DNA from: a virus
Length of the DNA stretch: 34,660 nt
Reading direction: 5' to 3' (one strand)
Virus record (IMG/VR): IMGVR_UViG_3300025141_000371
Location: 1-34,660 of that record
Made by a program: the position numbers and the translations under genes. How positions within the stretch are numbered: the first letter of the stretch is position 1; each line of letters starts with the position of its first letter. The notes below the pieces were generated by a model. The model did not search any database. It was not told where the DNA came from and was given only the letters and a program-made list of their open reading frames with translations. Shown in pieces: positions 14,794 to 23,853 of the stretch.

Positions 14794-15474
14794 TTAGTTA
14801 ATAATATTTTTTGCTTTTAATCTTTCTATAATATCTGCTTTTTTATCTTTCTTTAAATTCTGGAAACCACTTTTTTGTTTTTTAACAGAATTTGTTGTTG
14901 GTTGATTAACTAATTTTTCGGTCAATTCCAATAAGCTTGTAAATGCAGTTTTTAATTGAATAATTTCTTTTTTCAACCCATCTATGTCCTCTGCTTTGCC
15001 AAAATGCTTTTCAGTAACAATAGATTCAATAATTTTCTTTGCTTCCTTTTTTTGATTCTCTGTTAAAGGTTCATTTTTCAATTCCTCGTCTTCAGATGGC
15101 ACCGCCTCATCCTCCTCTAATTCAGGCTCAGTAATCGCCACAATAACACCGCCCTCAGTCGTAACAACCCTTCCGTCTGCTAAAGCCCAATCTCCGTCTG
15201 GAGCTGGTAGAAGTTCATCCTCAACCATTACTACCATTGCAGCACCAAGAGTAACGTCTGGCTCAATTTGAGCAACCGTACCATCTTCAAGCACAACGTC
15301 TTCAAATTTTTCTGTTTTTGGGGTTTCTGTAACTTCTGTTTCCTTTTCCTCAGTTACTACTGTTTCCGGATTTTCTGTTACTTCTTTATTTTCTACTGTT
15401 GGGACTTCAACGTCCACACCTTCAGTTTTAAAAATATTTCTAATATCTTGAAATAATTGTCTTGCTTCATTCAT
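14794..15474 (-). CDS. Capsid scaffold protein candidate
   Basis: A 226-aa very acidic protein. The N-terminal half has a Glu/Val/Thr-rich stretch (about 20-60), then an unusual module with DGTVAQIEPDVTLGAAMVV and PAPDGDWALADGRVV (about 63-110), and the C-terminal half is a Lys/Glu coiled coil (about 130-200). Acidic coiled-coil proteins between protease and capsid genes are typically scaffolds that shape the prohead. The ALADG-type module recurs in Bacteroidetes phage proteins as I remember it. Confidence 0.7.
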   Translation of the reverse strand: MNEARQLFQDIRNIFKTEGVDVEVPTVENKEVTENPETVVTEEKETEVTETPKTEKFEDVVLEDGTVAQIEPDVTLGAAMVVMVEDELLPAPDGDWALADGRVVTTEGGVIVAITEPELEEDEAVPSEDEELKNEPLTENQKKEAKKIIESIVTEKHFGKAEDIDGLKKEIIQLKTAFTSLLELTEKLVNQPTTNSVKKQKSGFQNLKKDKKADIIERLKAKNIIN

Positions 15475-15495
15475 AACTTTAAAGTCTTTACTATA

Positions 15496-15506
15496 TATAT
15501 GTGAAA
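15496..15506 (-). promoter_or_regulatory. Late promoter-like box, copy C
   Basis: The minus strand reads TTTCACATATA, the shared core of the boxes at 24382-24399 and 13201-13218, in a 56-nt gap 22 nt upstream of the scaffold gene's ATG. It would start transcription of scaffold and capsid. The match is shorter than the other two, so it is the weakest copy. Confidence 0.35.
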
Positions 15507-15530
15507 AAAATAACTTTTTAAAAAAAATAT

Positions 15531-16121
15531 TTATTTATTCTTATAATTTTTAATTACATCCCTGATTCTTGTAATAATTTTTTCTTTTAATTCCCTTCCG
15601 TTATCTTGACCAAAAAGTCCCTCTACGCTAAAACCGTTAAAAACTCCGGCTTTAATTTGTTCCCACAATTCGTCATTTTCAACTCTCATTGATCCCCACC
15701 ATGAGCCATCCGGAACTTCGTCAAATCCCTGTGGAGTATTAATACCTCTTTCCTTGTCAATAATCAAACTTTCAATAACGTAAACCCCTTCCGCTTCATC
15801 ATTTTTATTATGCATGATATTTATATTATTTGAATAACCATGCTTAAAAAATTTATTTACAATTTTATTAATAGTATCTTTTTTAAAGACTACATAAAAT
15901 TTCTCGTTCATATCGTTAGATCTTACAATAGGTAAGTCAGCAATCATGAAAAAACCGGAAACAATTCTCTTGTCTGCATCCTGAATTTTAAATTGAAAAT
16001 CCACTTCTTTTTGTTTATTGAAAGCCAGCCAAAGCTTCTCAACTGCCGGAGCATCTACTAATGCGATGAAATCAACTCCAGATTCATCTTCGTCATTTAT
16101 TACTAATTCTAATAGTTCCAT
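15531..16121 (-). CDS. Prohead protease, XkdF-like (Peptidase S78_2)
   Basis: A 196-aa protein with ESGVDFIALVDAPAVEKLW at the N-terminus, IVSGFFMIADLPIVR (about 53-67), NIMHN (His104), SLIIDKERGINTP, PDGSWWGSM and GVFNGFSVEGLFG (Ser165). These are the hallmarks of the XkdF/Peptidase S78_2 family; His104 and Ser165 are the likely catalytic pair. The enzyme matures the prohead by cutting scaffold and capsid. It lies between the tape measure and scaffold genes, so the head module begins here. Confidence 0.8.
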   Translation of the reverse strand: MELLELVINDEDESGVDFIALVDAPAVEKLWLAFNKQKEVDFQFKIQDADKRIVSGFFMIADLPIVRSNDMNEKFYVVFKKDTINKIVNKFFKHGYSNNINIMHNKNDEAEGVYVIESLIIDKERGINTPQGFDEVPDGSWWGSMRVENDELWEQIKAGVFNGFSVEGLFGQDNGRELKEKIITRIRDVIKNYKNK

Positions 16122-16126
16122 AATTT

Positions 16127-18346
16127 TTATTTTATTGTAGCCTGTGTTTCAATCACAGCCACTTTGTTTTGTGTATTACTTATATCGGTTTCCGTTACAT
16201 ATACTTGTTGTGGTTCTTGTGGAACTAAAGTAGATGTATTTGTTACGGGTGCTATTTTAGGTGCTCCCATTCCTCCACCCCCTGAAATATTAGGTGCTGA
16301 GACTGATCCACCTCCAGAAAATTGTTGTTGACTTATTTTCGCAATTTGTGCCGTTGTTACTGCCGCTAAAATTCCTAATTGACCTACCTTGTAAACCGTT
16401 CCAAATGGATCAGGTATAGTAGATGCATTCGCTAATATATTAACAACCCCCTGACTTGCTGAAATCAAAGCTTGTGCAATCTGTAACTTTTTATTCCTTT
16501 CAAATGCTTTCTTTTGTTGTGCTTCTGTCTGACCTTGAAAAGCATCATTTAATTGCATTAAAGCATCTATTCCACCCAGAGCTAAATTAAAAGATTCATC
16601 TTGTACTTGTTTTTCAAACTCAAGCTTTTTCTCTGCTGCTTCTTTATCTGCTTCTAATTTTTTCTCTCTCGCTTCTTTCTCATTCTCGATTTTTTCATCT
16701 TGTAACTCTGCCAATCTCTCTGCTTCTGCCTGTTCCCTTTCGAACTCTGCATCTACAAACTCCTGAGAAATATCTGCAATCCTTTGTTGATACTCAAATT
16801 CTAATAATTCCTTTTCAGCATCCGTTAATTTTTTATTCTCTAATTCCTTTTCATGCTTGAATCTTTCAATATTAATTAATGCTTCTGCTTTCTTTTTTTC
16901 ATCAAGTATATCTTCTGCATCTGCTTCCTTTCTTGCAACCTCCAGATCAAACAATGCCTGTTTATCTCTTTCTAATTTTTCCTCTCTCTCTTGCTTTTTT
17001 TTCTCGCTTCTTTTATTGCTTTTTTCTTCTCTTTCCTTTTCAATTTTATTTTCAAATACTAATAAATTAGTTTGTGCATCCTCAATAGATTGTGTTGATT
17101 TTTTAACCTCTAAATCTAATTTTTTTAAGGAATCTTCTTGTGATTTTAAAAGCGTATCCATCTCTTCTTGAGACATTTGCAATATTCTAAAATTAGCGTT
17201 CATTTCATCATGAAGAATACTTAATTCTAATTTTTTAAGTCTTATACGTTCCCTTGTAAGTTCTTCTTGTTCTTTTGCACTTTCGACTAATACTTTTAAT
17301 TTTTGCCGTTCAAGTTCAATAGTTTTTTTTCCTAATGATTTTTGTATTTTAATTTCATTCTCTAAGCCTTTAATCCTTAAATCAGATATTTCCTTTTCAC
17401 GCTTTGCTAATCTTTCAAGTTCTTTAATTTGGTTTGCTATCGATTCTAATTTCGCTTTAGTTCTTTTTGCTTCTGCTTCGGCACGTTCACGCTTCGCTTT
17501 TTCTTCCTCACTTTCTAAAATACCTAATTCTTGAAGTCCCCATTTTATCGCATCAATAACCCACATTAAAGGTGCTAAAGCAATGTCAATAACCTTTTTA
17601 ACACCCTTGCCAAAAGCACCCATTCCACCCGTAATGTTTTTAACCCATTTAACAAGTTTTCCGAAGTTCATCACTAAAGCAACAACACCAATAATAATAG
17701 CTCCGATTCCTGTTGCCATTAAAGCAATCCTAAATAATTTTAATGCTCCTGAAGTAGCCCCAACAGCAGTAGTCCATAACCATTGACCAGCCGTAACGAT
17801 CTTTTGAACTATTGCAGTTGCTTTTAAATCTTCATTCCATAATTTTAAGCCATGTCTTATGCTTCCCGCAACCCCCTCAAATGCAAACATGACACCGATC
17901 GCTTTTTCTATTTTATGGGTGTTTTCCTCGGATGCACCTGTTAACAACATTAATCCCGCAGTAGCTTCACCTATAGAAGCACCAAATTGTAATACAGAAT
18001 CTGTTGAATGTAAAAATTCATCTGATAATGTTTTTACGTCTTTTTTGGTTTGAGTTAATTGTTGTTTTTCAAATCTAAATTTTGATAATTCCAGATTATT
18101 CTCTTTTATTTTTTCTTTTAACTCTTCAAGTATTTCCTCTGTAACACCAAACATGCCAAGCATAGCTTTAGGCATTCCTTTCCATTGAAGTTCTAACTCT
18201 GAAAGTTCTTTTTTTAATTTAATATTTGACTCTGTTAATTCTAATGTAGAATGGTTAACCCTGTTGATTTCTTCCTCAATTTCACCTAATGTTTTAATGC
18301 TACTCTGAGCCTCAACATCTATTCGTAACGCAACTCTTTCTGCCAT
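16127..18346 (-). CDS. Tape measure protein
   Basis: A 739-aa protein. The N-terminal region is a coiled coil, followed by a hydrophobic segment (about 185-225; WLWTTAVGATSG, IALMATGIGAIIIGVVALVM), then a very long Glu/Lys/Arg-rich coiled coil (about 280-580) and a Gly/Ser/Pro-rich C-terminus. This is the usual pattern of a tail-length ruler. At about 0.15 nm per residue the tail would be near 110 nm. The C-terminal region before the end (QIAQALISASQGVVNILANAS) also looks typical. It stands at the end of the tail module, just before the protease. Confidence 0.8.
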   Translation of the reverse strand: MAERVALRIDVEAQSSIKTLGEIEEEINRVNHSTLELTESNIKLKKELSELELQWKGMPKAMLGMFGVTEEILEELKEKIKENNLELSKFRFEKQQLTQTKKDVKTLSDEFLHSTDSVLQFGASIGEATAGLMLLTGASEENTHKIEKAIGVMFAFEGVAGSIRHGLKLWNEDLKATAIVQKIVTAGQWLWTTAVGATSGALKLFRIALMATGIGAIIIGVVALVMNFGKLVKWVKNITGGMGAFGKGVKKVIDIALAPLMWVIDAIKWGLQELGILESEEEKAKRERAEAEAKRTKAKLESIANQIKELERLAKREKEISDLRIKGLENEIKIQKSLGKKTIELERQKLKVLVESAKEQEELTRERIRLKKLELSILHDEMNANFRILQMSQEEMDTLLKSQEDSLKKLDLEVKKSTQSIEDAQTNLLVFENKIEKEREEKSNKRSEKKKQEREEKLERDKQALFDLEVARKEADAEDILDEKKKAEALINIERFKHEKELENKKLTDAEKELLEFEYQQRIADISQEFVDAEFEREQAEAERLAELQDEKIENEKEAREKKLEADKEAAEKKLEFEKQVQDESFNLALGGIDALMQLNDAFQGQTEAQQKKAFERNKKLQIAQALISASQGVVNILANASTIPDPFGTVYKVGQLGILAAVTTAQIAKISQQQFSGGGSVSAPNISGGGGMGAPKIAPVTNTSTLVPQEPQQVYVTETDISNTQNKVAVIETQATIK

Positions 18347-18350
18347 GATC

Positions 18351-21300
18351 TTAAATTATTATATAATTAGTACCGTCATATTGTACGGTAGCGTAATCGT
18401 TTATTCCTGTTAAATTATGAGTAGCACCACCATCTATTGTTTCACTACCAGCAGTTCTTAATTGTAAAGTATTAGCAGCTACAGTCTTTTTAAAATTCCA
18501 TATTTTACCAATGGTTGGCGAGGATGGTAGTGTTACTAATATCGAACCACCTGAAGTATCTGCCTCGTAAGTAACTATACTTTCATCCGCTGCTGTTGAT
18601 GATGTAATAATGACAATACTACCAGCACCTCGTATCTCACCATTTATATAAGTAACTCCAGAATTTACAACTTGAATATCATTTGTGTTAATTAATGATA
18701 CATCACTTGCGCCTTCTATTGAGTTTCCATTACCTTGAATTAATACGTTATCTGAGTTAGCAAATACAAAATTATTATCACCATTAATATCAACGTTTCT
18801 GCATGATGGATCAATATAATTGTTTTGTCCTTTAACTTCTATATTCCTATCACTTACAAAATTGCTATCAATTAAACGCTGTTCACCTCTTTTTAATAAT
18901 GGTACAAATTCACTTCCCATTTTTTCATCGCTTCCACCTGTTGCCGTTGTTGTGCTTGGTGTAAATGGATCAGCATCTTTAATTTTTAGAAACTCGCACT
19001 TTGTTACAGGATTATCCGGATTATAGTTTTCTATTTTGTTTAGTCTAAAATATGCACCATCAAAAAAGTAATAATTTTTAAAAGATAAATTCCTAATATC
19101 TGAAGGTCGTAAATAAAACCAACCTTTAACAATCTTTGAATTTACGTCTGTAATTTCTTCTATAAATGTTTTATAATAAGCATTATATAAATTATTATCA
19201 CTCCAGATAATATCGTAGAAAGTATCATCGTAGTAAATTTCTTTTGTCAATCCAAAATTAATATCTACTGTAGGTGTAAAAGGATCAGAGTAATGACCAG
19301 CATAAGGATATTGACTTTCTATAGTATTGGCAACCAAACTGCTTCTGTGTTCCCAATTATATAAACAGTTTTTTAAACCATCATAATACAAGATTCGAAT
19401 ATTACTTTCAGTTCTTATATTACCATTATTTGTATCATATTTTTTAATCGCTGGTATAACCCTATCATGGTAATTTTGACCAACTGAAGGTGTAGGTGAA
19501 AAGATAACTTCTGTTTTATATTCTTTATTTAAAAAGTCGTTATCTATTTCATATTTTCTTTGCCCGTAAATTTCACCCCAAGTATCATTGTATAATTCGT
19601 TATAATAGTCTTTATCTTGTTTGTAAGTGAATAAATATTCTTTACTATCTAAAGCACCCATCGGCAAAAATTCAAGCTGTTTACTTACATCTAATTTCTG
19701 TGACCAATCTTTAATAGTATTGTTATAAAAGTCATCTCTTGGCTCTATAAATAAATGCTTTTCATTTGACTTATCAGGCTCTATATATAAATTAAACATC
19801 TTTACAAGTGACATAAAAAAGTCTTTTTGCTTAACCTTTTTAGGAATAGCACCAAACATATCTATTGTATTTCCTTCAGCATAAGATTTATTTACAACTC
19901 TATTTCTAAAAACACCGCCTGAAATATTCAAACTTATATTTCCTTCAAAGCCTTCATTTGCATTTGAATAAACTGCTAAATCCCATTTAAATTTTAATTG
20001 TGTTGCAAATGATATAAAAGAACCATTATAATAAAAAGCATTTAATTCATTTTGAATAGTATATGTATTAGCAACAAGTTCAATTTTTATTTTGTCCGTA
20101 TCTTCAACATATAAATTTGATACTTGAACAATGTATCTATTTGGCTGCGATGATGTTGTTCGTGGATCTGTTGTTGAATAATCACATCTGCCATAAGGTG
20201 TTGTTGCTCCTGTAGTCCATAAACCAAAATTATCAGTAGTTTCTATATAATCATTATCTGAATACGAAGCCCCTGAAGTAGTTACAGATGGCGTTCCAAA
20301 AGGAATTGTATCTGTATAGGTTATGTTAAATTTTTCTACTCCTACTACTCCAGAATTAAGAATGCCACCAATCGCTGTACCTCCAGAATCTGTATGTCTA
20401 ATAAGTATATTACCTACAATAGCACAAACGCAATCAACATCAACAGTAGGTGGTAATCCTGTGCCATATTGTAACGGTTCGAAAGTTCCCGTAAGATCAA
20501 CTTCAAAATAAAAATCATACGTTCCTGTTTCATTACAAGTATATATACCTGTTGCCGGATCAAATACTAAATTAGGATCAGTTTCAACTGACATCGTTAC
20601 GTCTGAAAAATCTGAAGATTGTAAAACATTACTTGTCGTGGCTGGATTAATATCTTTGCTTGTAGTCCCAACAGGTGAAACATATTCAATCGTGTTAGAT
20701 GTAAATAACCTTTGCTCGATTGCAGTTTTAGATAAATTAAACTCTTTTGAATTAAAAGGTATTATAAGCTTTTCAAATGGATCATCATTAAAGAAATTAG
20801 AAGTATATGTAAAACCAGCAGCAGCAAATATTCTGTCAATATATTCTTTTGTATATACTGCTGGAAATAATTGATTAACATGGAATTGAATGCCAGAAAA
20901 ATTACTGCTAAAACCGTAATCAATCATCGGGTATACATAACCCGTAGTTGCTGACCATGAAGCTTGTTGTATTGCTAAAGTATAATCATGATCTAAATTA
21001 CCCCACAACATCGAAATATCATCAATTTCTTTATCATCTAAAGCTTTAATAAAATTAGCAGTACTCCCTATTATAGTACATTTATATATTACATCGTCAT
21101 TATCTAAAATATCAACTTGCTTTAATTGTAGATAGCCATCCAGGTTAATTTCACCATCAACAAGATAAAGTACATCAGTTTTTAAATTAGGATTGAAAGT
21201 TTGTAGGTCAATATTGACTTCAAATATGTTTTCAAATACTTGGTTCAATTTCTTTGATCCGGGTAGGGTTATCGTTTTAGAATAATCGCTTTTACGTTGA

Positions 21301-21647
21301 TCTGGCTTCGCTATGTCGGCAATATTAAAAGTTATATTAGGTCTTAAACTTTTAAGTAATTCAACTCGTTCTGTAATCTTTTTATATATCTTATATCCAA
21401 TCGGTGAGCTACCCGTTGGAAATATATCCACACTTAATGTTAATTGTGTATCACTATCAACGCTAACAACTTTAGCAGATAGATTAGTATTAGTATTAAA
21501 TACAAGATCATTCTCACTTATTGGTGTTGTTCCTGTAATAAATAAAGCACCACTATCTATAAGCTTATCCGTTGTATCGCTTGTAGTAGTTCCTGTTATA
21601 TATATCTGTTTTGATATATAGCTAATATATAGTTCCTCTTTAATCAA
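18351..21647 (-). CDS. Tail tip or central fibre protein (1098 aa)
   Basis: A very large strand-rich protein. The start is a TTG (21647-21645) overlapping the previous TGA; there is no nearby ATG. The N-terminal third contains segments typical of tail-associated proteins (RKSDYSKTITLPGSKKLNQV near 115-134, then GEINLDGYLQLKQVDIL). The C-terminal about 150 residues show a beta-helix-like Asn/Asp/Gly-rich stretch (INGDNNFVFANSDNVLIQGN) and a terminal domain with LPSSPTIGKIWNFKK and DGTNYIII, as in many tail fibres. It is probably the baseplate hub or receptor-facing fibre. Confidence 0.7.
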   Translation of the reverse strand: MIKEELYISYISKQIYITGTTTSDTTDKLIDSGALFITGTTPISENDLVFNTNTNLSAKVVSVDSDTQLTLSVDIFPTGSSPIGYKIYKKITERVELLKSLRPNITFNIADIAKPDQRKSDYSKTITLPGSKKLNQVFENIFEVNIDLQTFNPNLKTDVLYLVDGEINLDGYLQLKQVDILDNDDVIYKCTIIGSTANFIKALDDKEIDDISMLWGNLDHDYTLAIQQASWSATTGYVYPMIDYGFSSNFSGIQFHVNQLFPAVYTKEYIDRIFAAAGFTYTSNFFNDDPFEKLIIPFNSKEFNLSKTAIEQRLFTSNTIEYVSPVGTTSKDINPATTSNVLQSSDFSDVTMSVETDPNLVFDPATGIYTCNETGTYDFYFEVDLTGTFEPLQYGTGLPPTVDVDCVCAIVGNILIRHTDSGGTAIGGILNSGVVGVEKFNITYTDTIPFGTPSVTTSGASYSDNDYIETTDNFGLWTTGATTPYGRCDYSTTDPRTTSSQPNRYIVQVSNLYVEDTDKIKIELVANTYTIQNELNAFYYNGSFISFATQLKFKWDLAVYSNANEGFEGNISLNISGGVFRNRVVNKSYAEGNTIDMFGAIPKKVKQKDFFMSLVKMFNLYIEPDKSNEKHLFIEPRDDFYNNTIKDWSQKLDVSKQLEFLPMGALDSKEYLFTYKQDKDYYNELYNDTWGEIYGQRKYEIDNDFLNKEYKTEVIFSPTPSVGQNYHDRVIPAIKKYDTNNGNIRTESNIRILYYDGLKNCLYNWEHRSSLVANTIESQYPYAGHYSDPFTPTVDINFGLTKEIYYDDTFYDIIWSDNNLYNAYYKTFIEEITDVNSKIVKGWFYLRPSDIRNLSFKNYYFFDGAYFRLNKIENYNPDNPVTKCEFLKIKDADPFTPSTTTATGGSDEKMGSEFVPLLKRGEQRLIDSNFVSDRNIEVKGQNNYIDPSCRNVDINGDNNFVFANSDNVLIQGNGNSIEGASDVSLINTNDIQVVNSGVTYINGEIRGAGSIVIITSSTAADESIVTYEADTSGGSILVTLPSSPTIGKIWNFKKTVAANTLQLRTAGSETIDGGATHNLTGINDYATVQYDGTNYIII

Positions 21648-22918
21648 AATCTTTGTCTATAATTATCAACACTAAACTCTAAGTTAATCTCTAAATTAAA
21701 TACTGTATCGACAACCGTAACTTTCTGTTCCCAATCACCTTCGATATTCTGTACTGCTATTCTCTGCCCATTTTCGTATAAATAAATCTCCGGACTTTCT
21801 ATTAATTCTACTAACCAATTAAAAGTGTCAGCATCTACCCAATCACTTGTTAATTTCATTTTTGGTGTTCCCTTAGTATAATATTGAGTTTTTTCTTTAT
21901 CACTTTGAGCATAAGTAATAACTCCGCTTGTCATATTATCTGGGTTCTGCTTATAAAATTTCCTTTCTACCTTTTCACTAATTCTGCTAACCTTCGTAAA
22001 ATTGAAACAATCGAAGCCACCCAATGCATTTAAAAATTCTAATCTTCTAACTTCGTACCTACATTCTGAATCTACGTTAAAGTAAATTTCCTCACTTACT
22101 ACGCTTGGGGGATCTAATAAAAATATTTTATATGACGTTACGCTATTTGTAATTACTGGCTGAGTACCAACTGAAAATTCTGAATTAGCAATATTATTTA
22201 TTGAGTTAGGAGCTGAAGGAATTTTAAGCATCTTTACATCCGTTAATGGAGTTACTTTATTATCAATATCAAAAGTAGCAATAACACTTCCCGAACTATC
22301 GTATGTAATACATTGAAATTTATCAACAGGATTAGAACCATGATCGTATAAAAAGTATATCCAGCCTTCATCAGTTAATTCTACACTTTGATTGTCTGAC
22401 TTATTTGCTCCTGAACCTTTAGGTGCATTTGTTAGCCATTTCCTGTCTGTCGTATTTACTGTAAAGTTTTCAAAATAATCCGTTGCCTGATAATCTACAA
22501 AGTTTAAATCTGAACCTCTATAATTAGGCAAACATCCATTATATGTAATTACTGTTTTTGTTTGTTGATCTGCATATTGTGTTAACACACCAGCCACATC
22601 GTATTCCTCTCCTATTTTAACTGTAAATTCTTTATAGCTATTAGGATTATCTGTAAAAGCATCGGCAGTAGTAGTAGTGTTAATAGTACCCAAATCTTTA
22701 GTAAGATAACTTTCACATATTCCATGTATATCGCTTCTGCCATATCCATCAGGATCGGCTGGTACTTTTAAACGTGCTATTTGTGAAACACCATCATAAA
22801 TATCAAATAAGTATTTAAACCTATTGTTTGCTGTTGCATTACTTGTTGCAACGTATTCAATAGGATTGTAAACCGTTCTATAATCTTGAGGTTCGTATGT
22901 TACTCCTGTAATTGCCAT
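21644..22918 (-). CDS. Tail protein, distal tail-like candidate (424 aa)
   Basis: A strand-rich 424-aa protein beginning MAITGVTYEPQDYRTVYNPI. Middle segments contain many aromatic and Thr residues; the C-terminal region (SRISEKVERKFYK, KMKLTSDWVDADTFNWLVEL, VFNLEINLEFSVDNYRQRF) resembles the structured end of tail-tip proteins. It is followed by the 1098-aa gene with a TGA/TTG overlap. I infer a tail tip or distal-tail role from neighbours; no named family recognised. Confidence 0.6.
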   Translation of the reverse strand: MAITGVTYEPQDYRTVYNPIEYVATSNATANNRFKYLFDIYDGVSQIARLKVPADPDGYGRSDIHGICESYLTKDLGTINTTTTADAFTDNPNSYKEFTVKIGEEYDVAGVLTQYADQQTKTVITYNGCLPNYRGSDLNFVDYQATDYFENFTVNTTDRKWLTNAPKGSGANKSDNQSVELTDEGWIYFLYDHGSNPVDKFQCITYDSSGSVIATFDIDNKVTPLTDVKMLKIPSAPNSINNIANSEFSVGTQPVITNSVTSYKIFLLDPPSVVSEEIYFNVDSECRYEVRRLEFLNALGGFDCFNFTKVSRISEKVERKFYKQNPDNMTSGVITYAQSDKEKTQYYTKGTPKMKLTSDWVDADTFNWLVELIESPEIYLYENGQRIAVQNIEGDWEQKVTVVDTVFNLEINLEFSVDNYRQRF

Positions 22919-22919
22919 T

Positions 22920-23570
22920 TTATCTTTTTTTAAATAAGTCTTTCATTCCTTTTACTATCGCCTGTCCTCCGGCTTTGTTCAGCTCCATTACAAACCTCCT
23001 TTTAATCTCTCCATTATTAACAGACTCCAGAACCCTGTCAAAATAATATTTAGGTGTTATTCCTGAATGATAAATAATTTCCCTTAATACAAAAGGGTTA
23101 AATCTTTTTAAATAAGCCCATTCAAACAATAGAGGTGGTTTTTCATCCTTGTAAAAATATTTAGATCCTGTTGCTTTTACTACCCATGCTATTTGTTCCG
23201 GATTTCCTTGGGCATCTCTTTTTATTCTTTTATACCTATTTCCCTTTTTACTTGTAACCGTTTCATATACATTTTTAAAGCCACCTACTCCCTTTACCCC
23301 TTGGTTGATAAAATCATAATAGTCAGCCATATAAAGAGTAGCAGTAAACGTATCTCCAAACAACTCAACCGGCATACTTACTTTATGTCTCAAAGTGCTT
23401 TCCTGTAATCCTTCGGCATCAATTTCCTGTAATGTTTTGTCAATAATTCTAATAGCAAGGTTATTCATTACATCCCCTAAAGACTTCGGATCTGCAACAA
23501 TTTCATTAACATTAACAAAATTATTATCTGCTCCTATATTTAAATTCTGTGCTAAATTATTACCTGCCAT
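22920..23570 (-). CDS. Tail completion-like protein (HK97 gp10-like candidate)
   Basis: A 216-aa protein with MADYYDFINQGVKGVGG (about 81-97), reminiscent of the HK97 gp10 family's tyrosine-and-glycine edge segment, followed by a basic KKGNRYKRIKRDAQ loop and a helical C-terminus ending KDLFKKR. It overlaps the end of the frameshift product gene by 11 nt. A structural tail or neck role is likely, the family tentative. Confidence 0.5.
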   Translation of the reverse strand: MAGNNLAQNLNIGADNNFVNVNEIVADPKSLGDVMNNLAIRIIDKTLQEIDAEGLQESTLRHKVSMPVELFGDTFTATLYMADYYDFINQGVKGVGGFKNVYETVTSKKGNRYKRIKRDAQGNPEQIAWVVKATGSKYFYKDEKPPLLFEWAYLKRFNPFVLREIIYHSGITPKYYFDRVLESVNNGEIKRRFVMELNKAGGQAIVKGMKDLFKKR

Positions 23571-23853
23571 GTTTTGCCTTTTGCATCATATCTCTATGTT
23601 GTTGATCTTCCATTCTTTGTTTATCCTTATAATAACAACAAACATTTAAAGCCTTTATGACTTCCCATTCTAAAATTTGATCCCACTTGTCAACCCTTGA
23701 ATTTGTCAAAGCATCTACAAGCGACCACCATCCCCAACTGTCTGCAAATCCGTCTCCGTTTTCAACTCCTTTTTTACTTCCGTCACTATCTTCTCTGCTT
23801 CCTCCGTCAAAGAAGTTTTTATAGTTTGCATTAAGTCTGGATAACGATTGCAA
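23560..23853 (-). CDS. Frameshift extension of the tail assembly chaperone (GT-like)
   Basis: A 97-codon frame in the -1 phase relative to the upstream chaperone gene, overlapping it by 139 nt. It has no ATG; the first possible start is a TTG that is the end of the T9 slippery run itself. The product contains SWGWWSLVDALTNSRVDKWDQI (split here: SWGWWSLVDAL, then TNSRVDKWDQI), typical of the C-terminal part of GT-type chaperones, and a Gln/His-rich end. Read after a -1 slip at 23853, it would add 97 residues to the first 174 of the chaperone, giving 271 aa. Such fusion products recruit tail tube and tape measure in lambda. Confidence 0.7.
   Translation of the reverse strand: MQSLSRLNANYKNFFDGGSREDSDGSKKGVENGDGFADSWGWWSLVDALTNSRVDKWDQILEWEVIKALNVCCYYKDKQRMEDQQHRDMMQKAKHGR

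Noticed and set aside
16857-17171. Ser/Phe-rich plus-strand frame opposite the tape measure gene
   Set aside because: Its composition is the mirror of Glu/Lys codons in the coiled coil on the other strand.
20323-21621. Several plus-strand frames opposite the 1098-aa tail gene
   Set aside because: No recognisable domains, no promoter or leader, and the minus-strand gene spans all of them.
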